Shown piece after piece: positions 1 through 11,671 of a stretch of 64,000 nucleotides of DNA. The stretch's first letter is position 1. The number at the start of each line of letters is the position of its first letter. The notes beneath the pieces are model-generated. The model made no database searches, had not been told where the DNA came from, and saw only the letters and a program-made list of their open reading frames with translations. This DNA comes from Rhea pennata. Its lineage: Eukaryota; Chordata; Aves; Rheiformes; Rheidae. The position numbers and the translations under genes are program-made. The DNA lies in the NCBI RefSeq assembly GCF_028389875.1, contig NC_084670.1:16587383-16651382 (forward strand). The letters run 5' to 3'.

Positions 1-1680
1 CATCTCAGCCTTTAAGCCAAGTGCTAGCTCCACTTTTTAATCAACGTAATCCACACACCCGTATGCAGGGGGCACCAAACCAACCACATGGTTGGCTGTG
101 GTTTGGCCAAACCACAACTTACCTTTCAGCCTCACGCAGCACGCGCTTGATGCTGTTCTCTGACCATTCCAAAAGCTCCAAACTTCCCAAGCTCTCCAAA
201 GTCACCTCTGGTTTTGGTCACCTGGTTTAATACCATGGATCAGATTTTTCTCTAGAACACACAGGTGACTCCTGTTGAAACGGAAAGGGGGTAGTAGGGA
301 GCTCGCTGCTTCTACAGTCAGAGAGACAGAAGCTAGGTTCTCAGAGTACCGATACATCTGTCTTCCAGTTTTAGATTAAAAGTTTAAATTCAAAAACATT
401 ACCCTAGAGCTTTAGATAGGTAGATACTCCATTAGAGCATAGTTCATAGGTCAAACTTTTAGGTTTTTTTTGCAGCTGTGGCTGCATACCACACTGAACC
501 TGATTAGTTGCAATGCTGAAAGCCCTTCATTGCTTGCCGTCTCATGGCCCATTCCTCAAGTATCTTCTAGTAAGATCTTCCTCCAAATGACAGGTTAAAT
601 GTAGTCCAGTGGCATCCAATGGCAGGATGAAAAACTTACTCAGACCATATCCTAGAAGGTTTTTTTTTTTTTTTTAATTAATTTCTATTTTAAATAGCTT
701 AATTGAACCTGTATATTTGATATACATAAAAATATACATAATGTATTTAAACACCCTCTAGAAGTTTATCTTTCAGAACATGGATTTGGATATCATTTCT
801 CACTCTCACAGTAGTGTTTAAGAGGGGTAAGCATACCCTTTTTATATTACTTGGCAAGGTAAGAAATGAGTCTAGTCCATTTCCCCTCACAGTTCCACTG
901 GTTTTCTACCCATCTACCCTCAGTGCCTGCCTACAAGACAGCAGCAAAATGTGCAATATATTTCCTTGCAGTGACTTCACCCTCTCCATGAAAGTAAAAA
1001 TGCCTTTTGTGCTTTTGGTATTGTCACATATCCCGACCATTTGTGGTAGGTTTTGACACACTCGCATACACTGATATCTATTCTGGGCTTCCCATCACAG
1101 CCAAGCTTCTGGCATTGTTTAAATAAGCCAAACTACTTATTTTGAAAGCAGGAGGAAGAGAAAAGGTAAATATGGACTATTTCATGAACTTCATAAACAG
1201 AGAAAGCAAATGGGTCACAGTCCTGTCCAACCCAGTCTACAATTCTCCTCAAAATGCACAAAACCTGTTCAATGCATAAATACTCAATGAATGCCAAAAC
1301 TGCACTGCAAGGCAGGTTTGTTTTTCCTGCAGGAGCTTAAGGAGGATCTCAGGGTCTCACTGGGCTGTTTACATTTTGTTTCCGTGCACAAAAAGTATCC
1401 CAAACATATTTATTCCACAGACATGAACAATTTCATGTACTTAAGAGGAAGGAAAGAAGAAAAAAAGAGAGAGCGAGAGAAAGACGGCAGCACAGAAAGT
1501 TTTCTTCCATACAATGTGCTTTCCCATCAGGCTATTATTTATAAGAACTTTTGTTAACACTGGAGTTTGGGCTCTGGGAACAAAGTGGATACATTGTTCA
1601 GTAGCTTTGCCAGTCAATCTCCTCTTACGAAACTTCTCCCTTCCCCCGTCTTTTCTCAGCCAGGTCAGTCCTTGAGTCGC
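1..1680 (-). other. LPAR3: LPAR3 3' UTR and downstream flank
   Basis: No coding exon is visible here. The part nearest the LPAR3 stop should be 3' UTR on the minus strand. A minus-strand AATAAA lies at 1409-1414, about 270 nt after the stop, with a U/GU-rich stretch beyond it. Below about 1400 the sequence is AT-rich flank with a T-run near 660-675 and a short palindrome near 98-115. UTR length cannot be fixed without transcript data. Confidence 0.5.
1409..1414 (-). promoter_or_regulatory. LPAR3: candidate LPAR3 polyadenylation signal
   Basis: The plus strand reads TTTATT, which is canonical AATAAA on the gene strand, about 270 nt after the LPAR3 stop. A T-rich/GT-rich segment follows on the minus strand. 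Other AT-rich hexamers exist further away, so this is only the first good candidate. Confidence 0.4.
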
Positions 1681-2030
1681 TCAGGAGTTTCCTTTGTCAC
1701 CAAGATCTCCTTTTCCGCAGATAGTCCCTTGAATAATGCCGTCTTCAACGTACTGCCCCGTGGTATCTGTGCTCTTGCAGAGCACTGTGGAGGGAATCCA
1801 TGACGAGCGTCTGTCCTGACCCTTATCGTCAGAAGAGCAGCAAATCATTCTTCTCATGGTGCCCCACATCTCATCATCTTTGTATGAATAAATTATTGGA
1901 TTCATGACAGAGTTCAACAAGGCCAGAAGAAGAAACCACCTTTTAACGTGCTGAATCCCACAGTGGGTGCAATTCAGACCGTCAAGGAGTAAAACAACCA
2001 GGCCAGGAGTCCAGCAGACAACAAAGGCAC
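1681..2030 (-). CDS. LPAR3: LPAR3 exon 3 (TM6, TM7, C-tail, stop)
   Basis: The acceptor is a C/T tract ending TAG just above 2030. The exon opens in phase 1 to complete G246 and reads AFVVCWTPG, then LNCTHCGIQHVKRW, then NPIIYSYKD, ending at TGA 1681-1683. The length is 350 bp. The cytoplasmic tail carries the family sequence IPSTVL and an acidic/polar end. Confidence 0.95.
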
Positions 2031-5000
2031 CTAGAAAGAAAGAAGGAAAAAAGACTTCAAACTGCAGGGGGATTTTGTGTGTCTGTCTGCCTGGTATATT
2101 GAGTTCATCAAGAATCTACGTAAAAAACAGAAGTAGGAGAGGACAAAAATACTAATCACAGTAGCGAAGTTAATTCCATTAGCAGGTTCTCTGACCACAT
2201 AGCAGGCCAGCTTTCAGAAACGCAGGGGGAGCAAGAATCCAGCTGCAAGCAGCCATCAGCTCAGATGGAAGTGGGGAAAGGTCATCACAACAGTCATCTG
2301 ACCACTGATAAACAAATAAGAACAGAACTACCACACTGAAAGTAGAAAATTCCTCTCTTTCACCTCTCTTGTGCGTGCTGAAGGGAAGATATGTGCTGGT
2401 CCACCTTTACCACTGCCACAGCACGAACCAAAGACAGACAAGACAAGTCTTTTGTCGCACTACAGCTGACTCCACAAAGCCAAATTTTATGAATTTGGGC
2501 GTACTGCCAAATTCATAAAATGAGAGTCACGTAACTTAAATATGCCCCGGCTGAAAACAGCACAGCTAACGCAGGACGCACGCCGCTGTCAGCAGCCCAG
2601 CCGCGGCCCGGCTCCCCAGCCCTGCCTCCACAGCACACTCTTGGGCCAGGTCTTCTGGGTACTTGAGACCCAACAAGTTGGGCCACCACTGTCAGGAAAG
2701 GGTCACCTGGCTTTGGGATCAGACAAGGAGATGCACCCCGCTACAGGAAGGAAAGAAAAAGTGCCTCCAAATCAGAGATTTGGAAAAGGCATCGAGGACA
2801 AAAAAATTAAGAGAAAAGAGAGGAAAAATAGATGAGTTAGTGAAGATTAACTGAAAGATGTAAAAGCAAGAAACTGAAGAACAAGACCAGAAGCAATGGG
2901 GTTCTCCTCACATTTCAGCTGCAAGGCAGGAACAACACAGCCCCTGTGAGGAAGAAGTGAGACACACGGCGAGAGCAAAAGGTAAAAGAGGCCACACAGG
3001 ACAAATATGCCCCTTTCCCACCACCTGCCTCAGGACAGTGTGAAGACAGCAGGAAGAAAGCACAGAAATCACAGTTCAGAAGAAGGAAGATTAAAATCTC
3101 GTTTGCATCTTTACAGGCACCTCCTCATCAAAAGGCAAATGTACGGGCAAGCCTGGCGGGGAAGGGGAACGTCCCGACTGAAGGCAGCCCTCGGCCGCGA
3201 GCTTGGGAGGGGACCTTGCCCAGCCCCATCTGCCCTTCGGCCTCCCCACGGCACCGCCAGGCTGTCATTCTTCACCCTTGAGCCTAAGGAAAAAGTAGCC
3301 ATATGCATGGTAATACTAACTTAGCACAAGCCACAATTGCTGTCTGACATACAGAAATAGAAAATTATAACTCTGCACAATAGTTATGTTGTGAATGACA
3401 TACCAAGGAAATTCCAGTCATTTATAAAGGCACAGTTTCCCCTTTTCAAGCTTAAAAAATAATCAAGCTTTACATACTGAAAAAATTCTCCTGAGGGTCT
3501 TGGTATCCCTTCAACAACTTTGATAGGGAAAGCAAGTTCTGCTCATTTTCATACCACTGGTTTTCCAATATCTGATCGTACAGTAGGGTCATAGCCTGGA
3601 TGATGTCAGGCAAGGCAGGAGCCAAGACCACAGCAGCACCTCACACAGTCTCATCAGCTGTGCTGTGTCTGCCTTGGTTTCCAAAGCACTGAACACTTCT
3701 CTTTTCCAGGGCTTTAATGGAAACTGTGACTGCTCAGGCCATCTGATGAGCAGGCCATAGCAATACATAAAAATGAATTCAAGTGACATAGTGAGTATTT
3801 TGATTGGGGAGTGGGAGGAAGTACCCAAGGCAAAGTACAATGGATCTTGCTGCAAAATGATATTCCTTAGTTATCCCTCTGTTACAGAAAGCTTCATAAG
3901 CAGATCAAATAAAGTTCAACTAATAGATTTACAGACTTCCAGGAAACATTGTACAGAATGGAAATGTAAGAACCATCTTCTTCAGAGGTTACATTTCTGT
4001 AACCAAGATTCCTGTGACCGTAAGTACCACAACTGGAGCTCAAGACATCTATTTTCTATGGGCAGTCTCTATACTACACACTAGTTTTGCTACCATGTGC
4101 TGAGTAAGCGGTTGCGACACTAACTCTCTTGTACCATCTACAGTGGAGAAAACACTGTACAGATTTATTGCACCAGGATACAAGACCAACCAGACAACAA
4201 GGCTACTTCTACCCGAACATCACACTAAGTACTCAAAGTGCTCTCACTAGGCACCAAGGATCACTGGCAAAGTAGCCAACATGCCAGCTTCTTGCAAAAA
4301 TTAGTATGGCATATCAACCCTCCCTAGAACAAGTACAGAAAACATTTTGAGCAGTTGTATTTCTTTTACCCTGCAGCAAGGCATGTAAAGTGCTTTCATG
4401 GAAATCAAGTCTCCTTCTTTAAGGAGAAGGAAAAGCCCCAAAACTGCCTTTAACAAAAAACAGACAAACAAAACCCCAACAAAACCTCACAAACTTTGTG
4501 CAAGACAGGTCTGTGAGCTCCCAGGATATATTGTGGTCATCTTATCTGCTCATACAGGCGAAACTTTCAACAGCAAAAGCAGGGGGAGACAAGGGACATC
4601 TGCAGATCTCTGGTCCACAGAAGTGCACACAGACCTGTAACTTCCCCTTCAGAGAGGCGGCATCTGCCCATGGCTAAAGACAACTACAGGGTACATCTGT
4701 TGGCAGTTCAAAGGCTGCACAGTGCTGTTAATTTGACTCCATCAAAAATACATTTAATTGCGTACGGATACAATGCAAGTGATTCATCCCCTACTCTTAA
4801 CATGGCACAGATCAAAGAAGCATGCCTCAAACTTGCAGCCTTTCTAGGATTTTACTATTTTGACCACAGAACTTCCAGAGGGAACCATGGTTAAAACAAA
4901 TATAAACCTTCATCTTGGTCCTTCAGTGATTTTCTTGTTTACAGGCTTTCTACCCTGTAGAAGCTGCTCTCTCTGACAAAGCACCACATTTCAAAAAAAA

Positions 5001-6681
5001 AAAAAAATAATAATAATAATTTTAAAGGAATGTTTTAAAATTCTTGTAAGTGACTATATATATAGCTTGGCTGCAACATGAACCAGAAAACAGCTCTGAT
5101 TTTGTACATAGTAGTAGAGGAGATCAGGAATCAAAATGCCTCAAGGTCAGTTTCAGGATTTTTCACTAAATCTAAACAGAAATTTTCTTGTAGATTATAT
5201 CAATTCTACTTGAAAACGTATCCCAGTGTGCCCAGAAGCACAACTGATGCTTCAACACCATCACGCCATAAAGCTATCCACATAATCAAAGAAGCTCTCT
5301 CAGGATGCCAATGCTTGGGGAGGGCTAGGGGGAGAAGGGCAGGGAAGTGTGGTAGCTTCTGCTTGCCTTTGCCACATGTACCTCTGAATTAAAATAGTAA
5401 GTTACCAATTAAGCTATAAATTCACTTAAACTAAAAATTATCCACCTTAAAGCTGCTATTTCAGCAGGAATCTAACTGCCAAGTTCAGATGAGCTATAGC
5501 ATGCACTCCACCTGAAGTCACGTACTTGCATACCTGCCAACCATGCTTCTTCAGAATTAGTTACATGCTTAGCTAGGACTATGCCACAAGATAAATCCAA
5601 GAAAGTTTAAATCCATTTTGTTAGGCTTCCATCTTCCCGTTTCAACCAGAAGATCTCCTATAATTTAGCATGCCAGAAGGAAAAAATGTGTCAGCTGCTA
5701 CTCTCCTGTGATAGATCATCTTACGGGTTATGGTAGAAAGAGAAAGAAGAGGTGCCAGTTATAACAAGCTCCTATCTCTCTCCTCTTTTTGGTTTTACAT
5801 CTTTCAAAGGTTTCCAGAGGTCCCTCACACAGGTCTTTGTAGATCATTCAAAACACCTTTATTCTCCCTTTAGAGAGGGTTTTTCTTGCAAGCATGCCTG
5901 TGGCCATCATCTGCTGCACAGTGCTTCCCATTTCCACAGACCCATGCCAATAAGCTTCCACCATGCTGGTTTCTTCTCCAGTGAATGAGGTGAAAAATAC
6001 TCATAGTACAGTCAAACAGAAACCCCGCTTCCTCCAGCTCTAATGAAAGATGGCAAAAGAACACCATGAGAGGACAGCAATGTCTCACTGGAGGGACAGA
6101 CAGCCACAGGCCAAGGTAAGACAGGAGGTGGAAGCAGAAGAGAATAGTGTGTCAACAGCACACAACTACAAGCCAGCTCCCTTCCACACACCAGAGGCGC
6201 CAACAGGGTTTAGTCCTGAACCTCCCATGATCCAGCACCAGCACGTTCATGAAAACTCTGGTGCTCAGATGCTTCATCCAGCAACAGAGCTTCCTGGAAG
6301 TCACTTTTAGTTAAGACCATATCAGATACTTATTCCAAACACTTTTAAAAGTATCAGTTGGGTCACCTAGCAACTCCTCTGGTAATTAAAAAGCCTAGAT
6401 AATATGGCTATTAATCAAGTTTCAATACTTTTTGCATAATGTGTTTGAACAGCTTGGCTAGGAATGCACGTTTCAAACTGTTCTAAGAAATAAATTCCTA
6501 TTCCTATAAATAAACATTTATAAGAAGTGTGCTTGAATCAAAATTTGGAGAATGAATACGAAGGTACATGCCAAGATGCAATTTCTCTGACAAGAGTTTG
6601 GGGTAGGTCTTACATCCAGTAATACACACACCAACTCTCCTTCTATGGAAACAATCTGTTTTGGCTTTGTTTCCAACTGGC

Positions 6682-6712
<31 letters not shown>

Positions 6713-7633
6713 ATGTAAAAAGTTATGATATCTAAAGTAATACTCAGGCTTCCTAAGTAAATTTGCCTGGCCCAGCACACGACATTAGCAGATACTTTGC
6801 CTGAATTACACTTTAAAACAGTGTAAGAAAAAAAGAAAGAAAAAGCTAACACTGATCTTTAAATCAAGTCACATTCCCAACACTTTAAGAACAGCCCCTC
6901 TCCCCAGTAAAAAAAACAAGAATTTGAAAAGGATGGACATAGAGCTAAAAGTAGTGTTTATTTGTGTGTCTGAGGGGTGGGGGTGTTTTGTGTTTTTGTA
7001 ATGCCTAAGGAAAAAAAACAAAAATGGGTGCAGCCTGCTCCAAGAAACAAGTATAATTAATTATTCTTAGAAGGATTTGTTCTAGTTCTTGGACTTAATC
7101 CTACAGACACCCATAATACATCCCAATCTCCCTGATTATGCAGACTCAAACATACAGTCATTAACAGATTTACAGCCTCTCGGTACATCTGGACACAGGG
7201 GATCACTATTTGCTATCGACTGAGGCAAAACAGAAGCCAGAGTGAGGTGATTTGCACAGATCACCTACAAGTCAAATGCCCATCTCATCTACTGAGCCAC
7301 CATCCTCAAAGACATCTTCCCTCCTAATACCTCTGAAGGAAGATTTCCAGCTACCCGTGGGTCAATGTGGCCATGGCGAGCACTGACGGACTTCTGGTAC
7401 AGGCTAAAGGACTGTGAGGGATTAGGCACTTGGAGGGCCAGCGACAGTGCCAGCAACCCCCCTATCAGCCGGTTGGGACTGTACTCAAGTGCGGACCACC
7501 TCTCCGCTCTGACCTGCGAGCATGAGTGGGTGGCACCAAGACCTAAGGGTTATTCCAAGCCTGAACACACTCTGACTTTGGTCTACATACCATTAAAAAA
7601 TATTATTTTTTCTATTGTATTTTTATATGTATA

Positions 7634-7664
<31 letters not shown>

Positions 7665-10600
7665 GTATATATATATACACACACACACAAAAGAATTAAG
7701 ACAATTATGATTTATTTGCATGTTTCTTCCCAGACAAAAGCCTGTGATTCTGCCTTGAATAGAAATGCTTTTTAAAAGCATTTTTCTTTTTGTCTCTTCC
7801 CAATGCAGCAGTTAACTACAGGCCACTGGGTGTTAATAAATCAGGGCAGGATCACATTTGGAGAAATTTAAGAGTTTTATTGCAGGGACTTTCTCCTTCC
7901 AAATGGATGGGTTTTTTTGCATGAGACCTTCAGGAGAAGTAAAAGTTTGAATCTGGTCCTCCAGATCAAGGAAGGGACAGCAACCACTGCACTGCCGCTG
8001 TGCTGTGCAAGTGGGGCAGCTGGGGAGAGACTTGGAGGGGCAAGGCTCTAGCAAGTGGACAAGCTGCTTCAGGAGGTACAGGAGGGTAAATGAGAACCTT
8101 ATAACTTGCTTGAACTATCAAGTCCACTCTCCTTTCCCAAGTCAGGCACTGCAAGGTTTAACTGGTCTAAGCTTGTAAAGTATTTTCAAGTATCTCTTGG
8201 TAGAAGCTGCTGCACACTATAGCACTGTGCCTTTTTTCAAGGATTACATGGTGATTGTAAATAAATAAATAAATAAATAAAAATAAAAAAGCCAAGAACT
8301 AAATCCACCTTGAGCACAACTCAATCACTGAGAAGAGGGCTCGTATTTCAAATAAAATTGAAGTTTCCCTGGAAGCTGAATGACTTTTTTTTTTTTTTTT
8401 TTTTTTTTTTTAACTACAGACTCCAAACACATCCAGAGAACAATTCTGATTACTCAGAAATTTAAAGGGAGTTAGAGGAAAATCATTGTCTGACATAGTC
8501 AGACTTTTAAACCTAAACTATTAAGTTCACACTTCTTTTCAATTCTAGCTCTGTTTTAGAAGTTAAATGAGGTCTGATTTCTGGTCAAAGATTAAACATA
8601 AATATGTGCCAAAGACCACACGGATCAGACTGACTGAAAAAAAAAACATTAATTAAAAGAAAAATATCTAAGCTTTCTTTTTCCGTTTGTCTTAAAGGCT
8701 TCTTGTCCACCCATCTACCCTCAAAAAGGGAGCAGGTTGTATTTGCAACTTACAGTCATGCCACTCTCTATCTAGCCAAAGAAAAGACGGCAAAGCAGTC
8801 AGCTGCCTGCAGCACAGCGCACAGCAAAAAGCCCAATGCTCCTCTCTCCTGTTGGAGAAGGAGAACACAGTTCTGGACATTAATATAGCCCCCTCCCCAC
8901 CACCTTTAAAGTTAGTGATCAGTTCTTAAATATATTTTTAAAAACAATAATGGCTCTTTTTAAAAAAATAATGTTACTCAGATGAAAAAGTAAAGAAAAA
9001 ACTTTCTTCATATAGATTAAAAAGCAGCCCTGAGCTTGAGCTGAAGATTTGGCTCTTGCTCGGTAGAGTTATCATCTGTACATGACAAAGAGCTTCGTCA
9101 CCGTGCCACTCATAGCACTGGGCTATCTCGGAGGGATGTTTTCTCCCCTTTCTCCCAGACCTCAAACCAACCTGTCAGCATATCATCATGAAGGCAAGAG
9201 TGCCTGCGACATACTGCTGCCATTACAATCACTTCACTGTTAACATAGACTAGCAAGGGATTTTATAAGGCAGAAGCACTGCACTCCAGATATCTGAAGT
9301 CCCAGATCTATCACCAAAAGGCCAGTGCTAACTAGGTTTAATTCCACTTAAGCCTAAATCACCATATTTGCAAACACTACCATGCCTCCTGCTTGTGGGA
9401 GGGTGAGAAACCCCAGAGACTTGGGAGGGAGGGAGACAGAGAAAGCTCCTGGACTGTGCAAACACCACACAGACTCTGCTAGAAGAAAATGCTCTCAGTC
9501 TCATCTCCTTACCCTGGCAACTGCTGCCTCCAGAAAAAAAGATGACAGTTTTCCCCTAGAGCTCTTCCTTCTCTTATTAGCTCCCAGAAATACAATGTTA
9601 AATACCAGCAGAAAGAAAGGGTGGCTATAAAGGCAAGTCTTAGTTATGGCACAGAGAAATCTCCATCAGCTGCTAAAGCTGGATAGTTGGGGCAATAGGA
9701 TCTCAGTGTTTCAAAAAAATGCATTGCAAAACCAAGCTGCAAAACTTTTAGTCCCAGGAACACCTTCATTCTTGTCTCTGCAGGAGTCTGGCTAAACAAG
9801 ATGCAGGTCAGATCTCCACATTGTACGACCCTACAGCCACCTCCCATATGCACACACGCACCCTTCCCAAGAACATCAGCTCTCATATGCTGGCCCATAG
9901 GTCACTGGAGCAATTCTCTCAGAATGGGAAAGCTATATTCATGGTTTGAAAGTCCAAAAGGGCTTTTCCACCATCTGAACCCTGCTTTGCAAGTGTCCCA
10001 GAGCTCCACCCAGTTACACCTGCAGCAAGGTGAACTAGCCACGTTTTCTGGAAGACGGGCTTCACTCACATCTTGTTCAGTTTCAAATCCTCCTGAGGAA
10101 GAATTCACCATTACCGTCCCCCTCCTCCCTCCCAGTGACCATCATCCACTCTATGCACCCTATTTTCAAGCTGAAGTTTCTCCTGTTTTAACCTCCAGTT
10201 TCTTACATTAATAAGCAGCCAAATCACAACTAGTTGATAAAAATGATCAGAGGTGCTCAAGTATTAAGAGTGTATCTAGGATGGGATGTAGGTCAGGTCT
10301 CATTTTATCATCTAGAGATCCAAGATGATACTCCATCAGCATCTGAGAGCATTTTGCACTGTGCAATCTTCATAAAAATCAAGGTGAATTCTCCCCCTGC
10401 AAAGCAAATCTCTGTCAGGACAAAGTCACAGATCCACCAGACCACCCTCACTTTTCCCAAAAGAGGCATGTTTGTAAAGGAAGAAGTTAGTACACGTAGA
10501 AACAGCCAAAAAGGAGGAGTAAAACCTATCCACAGATAGCCACAGAATCTGAGGCCTCGTGCAGATATTAAAGAAATGTTAGTTTAAGCATGTCCTGCTA

Positions 10601-11649
10601 AGTAGTTATGAGCCTTTACAAGCCTTTTTCCTCCAAAGATTCTGTAATTCTTTCCCCTCTCACAAATTACAGATAACTTGTGTCTTGTAACGCACATCCT
10701 ACAACCAAGCAGTCTGAGTATTACTTTAGTCAACTAGTCAATACTAGTCAACTAGTACTTTACTTAGTATTTCTTTGGGGCATAACACTAGCTACATCAC
10801 ATAGAAAGCTAAACAACTCCAGTACTAAGTAGTTTGGGGTTATCTTAAAAAAAAAAAAAAAAAGCATTGATCGGCACCGCTGGTCTTCCACAGTATGGTC
10901 CATAGTCTCTTACCTAAGAGAGTCATGACTGTCTTCATAAGCTTCATTGGGGTCCTCCTACGGCTAATGGATCCACTAGTGTGCGATGATAAGACATTTG
11001 TTTTCCTCTGGACGTACATGTAGATTCTTATGTAAACCACCACCATAATGAAGAAAACTACAAGGTTTAAGACACTCCAGAACACCAAGTAACTTCTGCT
11101 GTAAATAGGGGCCAGGGATGAGCAGGCTGTAATGTTACAGAGGCAGTTCCAACCCAGGGTAGGAACAGCACCCATAAAAATAGCAAGGGCCCAAATTGAT
11201 ATAATTAAAAAGGTAACTCTCTTCTTCGTGAGATTACTGTGGATCTTCATCCGCATTATTGACATGTGCCGCTCCACAGCTATGACAAGGAGATTCACCA
11301 GAGAAGCTGTCAGGCTGGTATCCAGAAGACCCTGACGCAAAAACCAGCGGTTAACAGTTAACGTCTTAGACACTGGGCCAGTGTTGAACATCAAGAAGAC
11401 ATAGGCAATTCCAGCAAAAAAGTCTGCAGCAGCTAAATTGGCCAGGAGATAGTAAAAAGGAAAATGAAACCTCTTGTTTTTGATCACAGCTGCTATGACC
11501 AATGAATTTGAAACAAAAATGAAGAGGCAGAAAAATGTCCCAAAACACAAAACAACAATAAGCTTTGGGCCTGTCCACTCATCTACTGTGTCAGTGTTCG
11601 TCTTGTTATAGAAAAAGTCCATGCGTCTATCATAGTAGCATTCGTTCAT
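1681..11649 (-). CDS. LPAR3: Lysophosphatidic acid receptor 3 (two coding exons, complete)
   Basis: Class A GPCR of the EDG/LPA family, a plasma-membrane receptor for lysophosphatidic acid that couples to Gq and Gi. The spliced product is 361 residues (human LPA3 is 353) and follows it closely from the MNEC start. Visible landmarks are N-glycosylation sites N15 (NKT) and N172 (NIT), seven hydrophobic segments, and the ligand-contact pair R105/Q106 in TM3. ERH (126-128) replaces DRY, CWTP (251-254) is in TM6, R276 is at the top of TM7, and NPIIY (289-293) is followed by a CC pair (309-310) suited to palmitoylation. The coding exons are 10914-11649 and 1681-2030, split after phase 1 in glycine 246 by an 8.9-kb intron. 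The last eight or so residues (GKGDLGDKGNS end) extend beyond the human C-terminus. The start is the conserved ATG, 22 nt inside the acceptor-bounded exon. Confidence 0.96.
2484..2521. repeat. Perfect 15-bp inverted repeat (hairpin, 8-nt loop)
   Basis: The left arm at 2484-2498 and the right arm at 2507-2521 are exact reverse complements (arm sequence ATTTTATGAATTTGG), separated by 8 nt. It lies inside LPAR3 intron 2. No target-site duplication or transposon was recognised. Confidence 0.85.
6682..6709. repeat. Poly(A) tract, A28
   Basis: Uninterrupted run of 28 adenines inside LPAR3 intron 2. No recognisable retroposed body lies beside it. Confidence 0.9.
7624..7690. repeat. TG/TA/CA dinucleotide array forming an inverted repeat
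   Basis: A (TG)7 block runs into alternating TA and then into (CA)6, so the left and right halves are complementary around about 7662. The tract is fully alternating purine-pyrimidine. Confidence 0.9.
8258..8290. repeat. (AAAT)n microsatellite
   Basis: About six AAAT units followed by A-rich variants, within LPAR3 intron 2. Confidence 0.85.
8385..8411. repeat. Poly(T) tract, T27
   Basis: Uninterrupted run of 27 thymines in LPAR3 intron 2, which is A27 on the transcribed strand. Confidence 0.9.
10914..11649 (-). CDS. LPAR3: LPAR3 exon 2 (start codon, TM1-TM5)
   Basis: 736 coding bp from the ATG to the donor G|GTAAGA at 10914/10913. It encodes the extracellular N-terminus and TM1-TM5 up to residue 245 plus one base. 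The exon's noncoding 5' edge is probably 11671, after a pyrimidine-rich tract ending CTAG. The open frame continues past the donor into intron, where an A-run would be read as repeated phenylalanines; that tail is not coding. Confidence 0.96.
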
Positions 11650-11671
11650 CCTGGATTAAAGCCCCTGCATC
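11650..11671 (-). other. LPAR3: LPAR3 exon 2, 5' UTR part and splice acceptor
   Basis: On the minus strand a C/T-rich stretch ends in CCTAG at 11672, giving 22 nt of predicted 5' UTR before the ATG. This means at least one noncoding exon lies upstream, as in mammalian LPAR3. Confidence 0.7.

Larger units (their letters stand above)
2031..10913 (-). other. LPAR3: LPAR3 intron 2
   Basis: About 8.9 kb between the TM1-5 exon and the TM6-7 exon. No further coding exon was recognised on either strand. It contains a 15-bp perfect hairpin (2484-2521), A28 (6682-6709), a TG/TA/CA self-complementary repeat (7634-7689), an AAAT microsatellite (8258-8290), T27 (8385-8411) and a short AGTCAACTAGT duplication (about 10728-10757). 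ORFs seen here have no homology that I can recognise. Confidence 0.85.

Noticed and set aside
10840-10913. C-terminal tail of the LPAR3 exon 2 open frame ending in poly-Phe
   Set aside because: It lies past a perfect donor; the true continuation is the exon at 1681-2030, which restores TM6-TM7.
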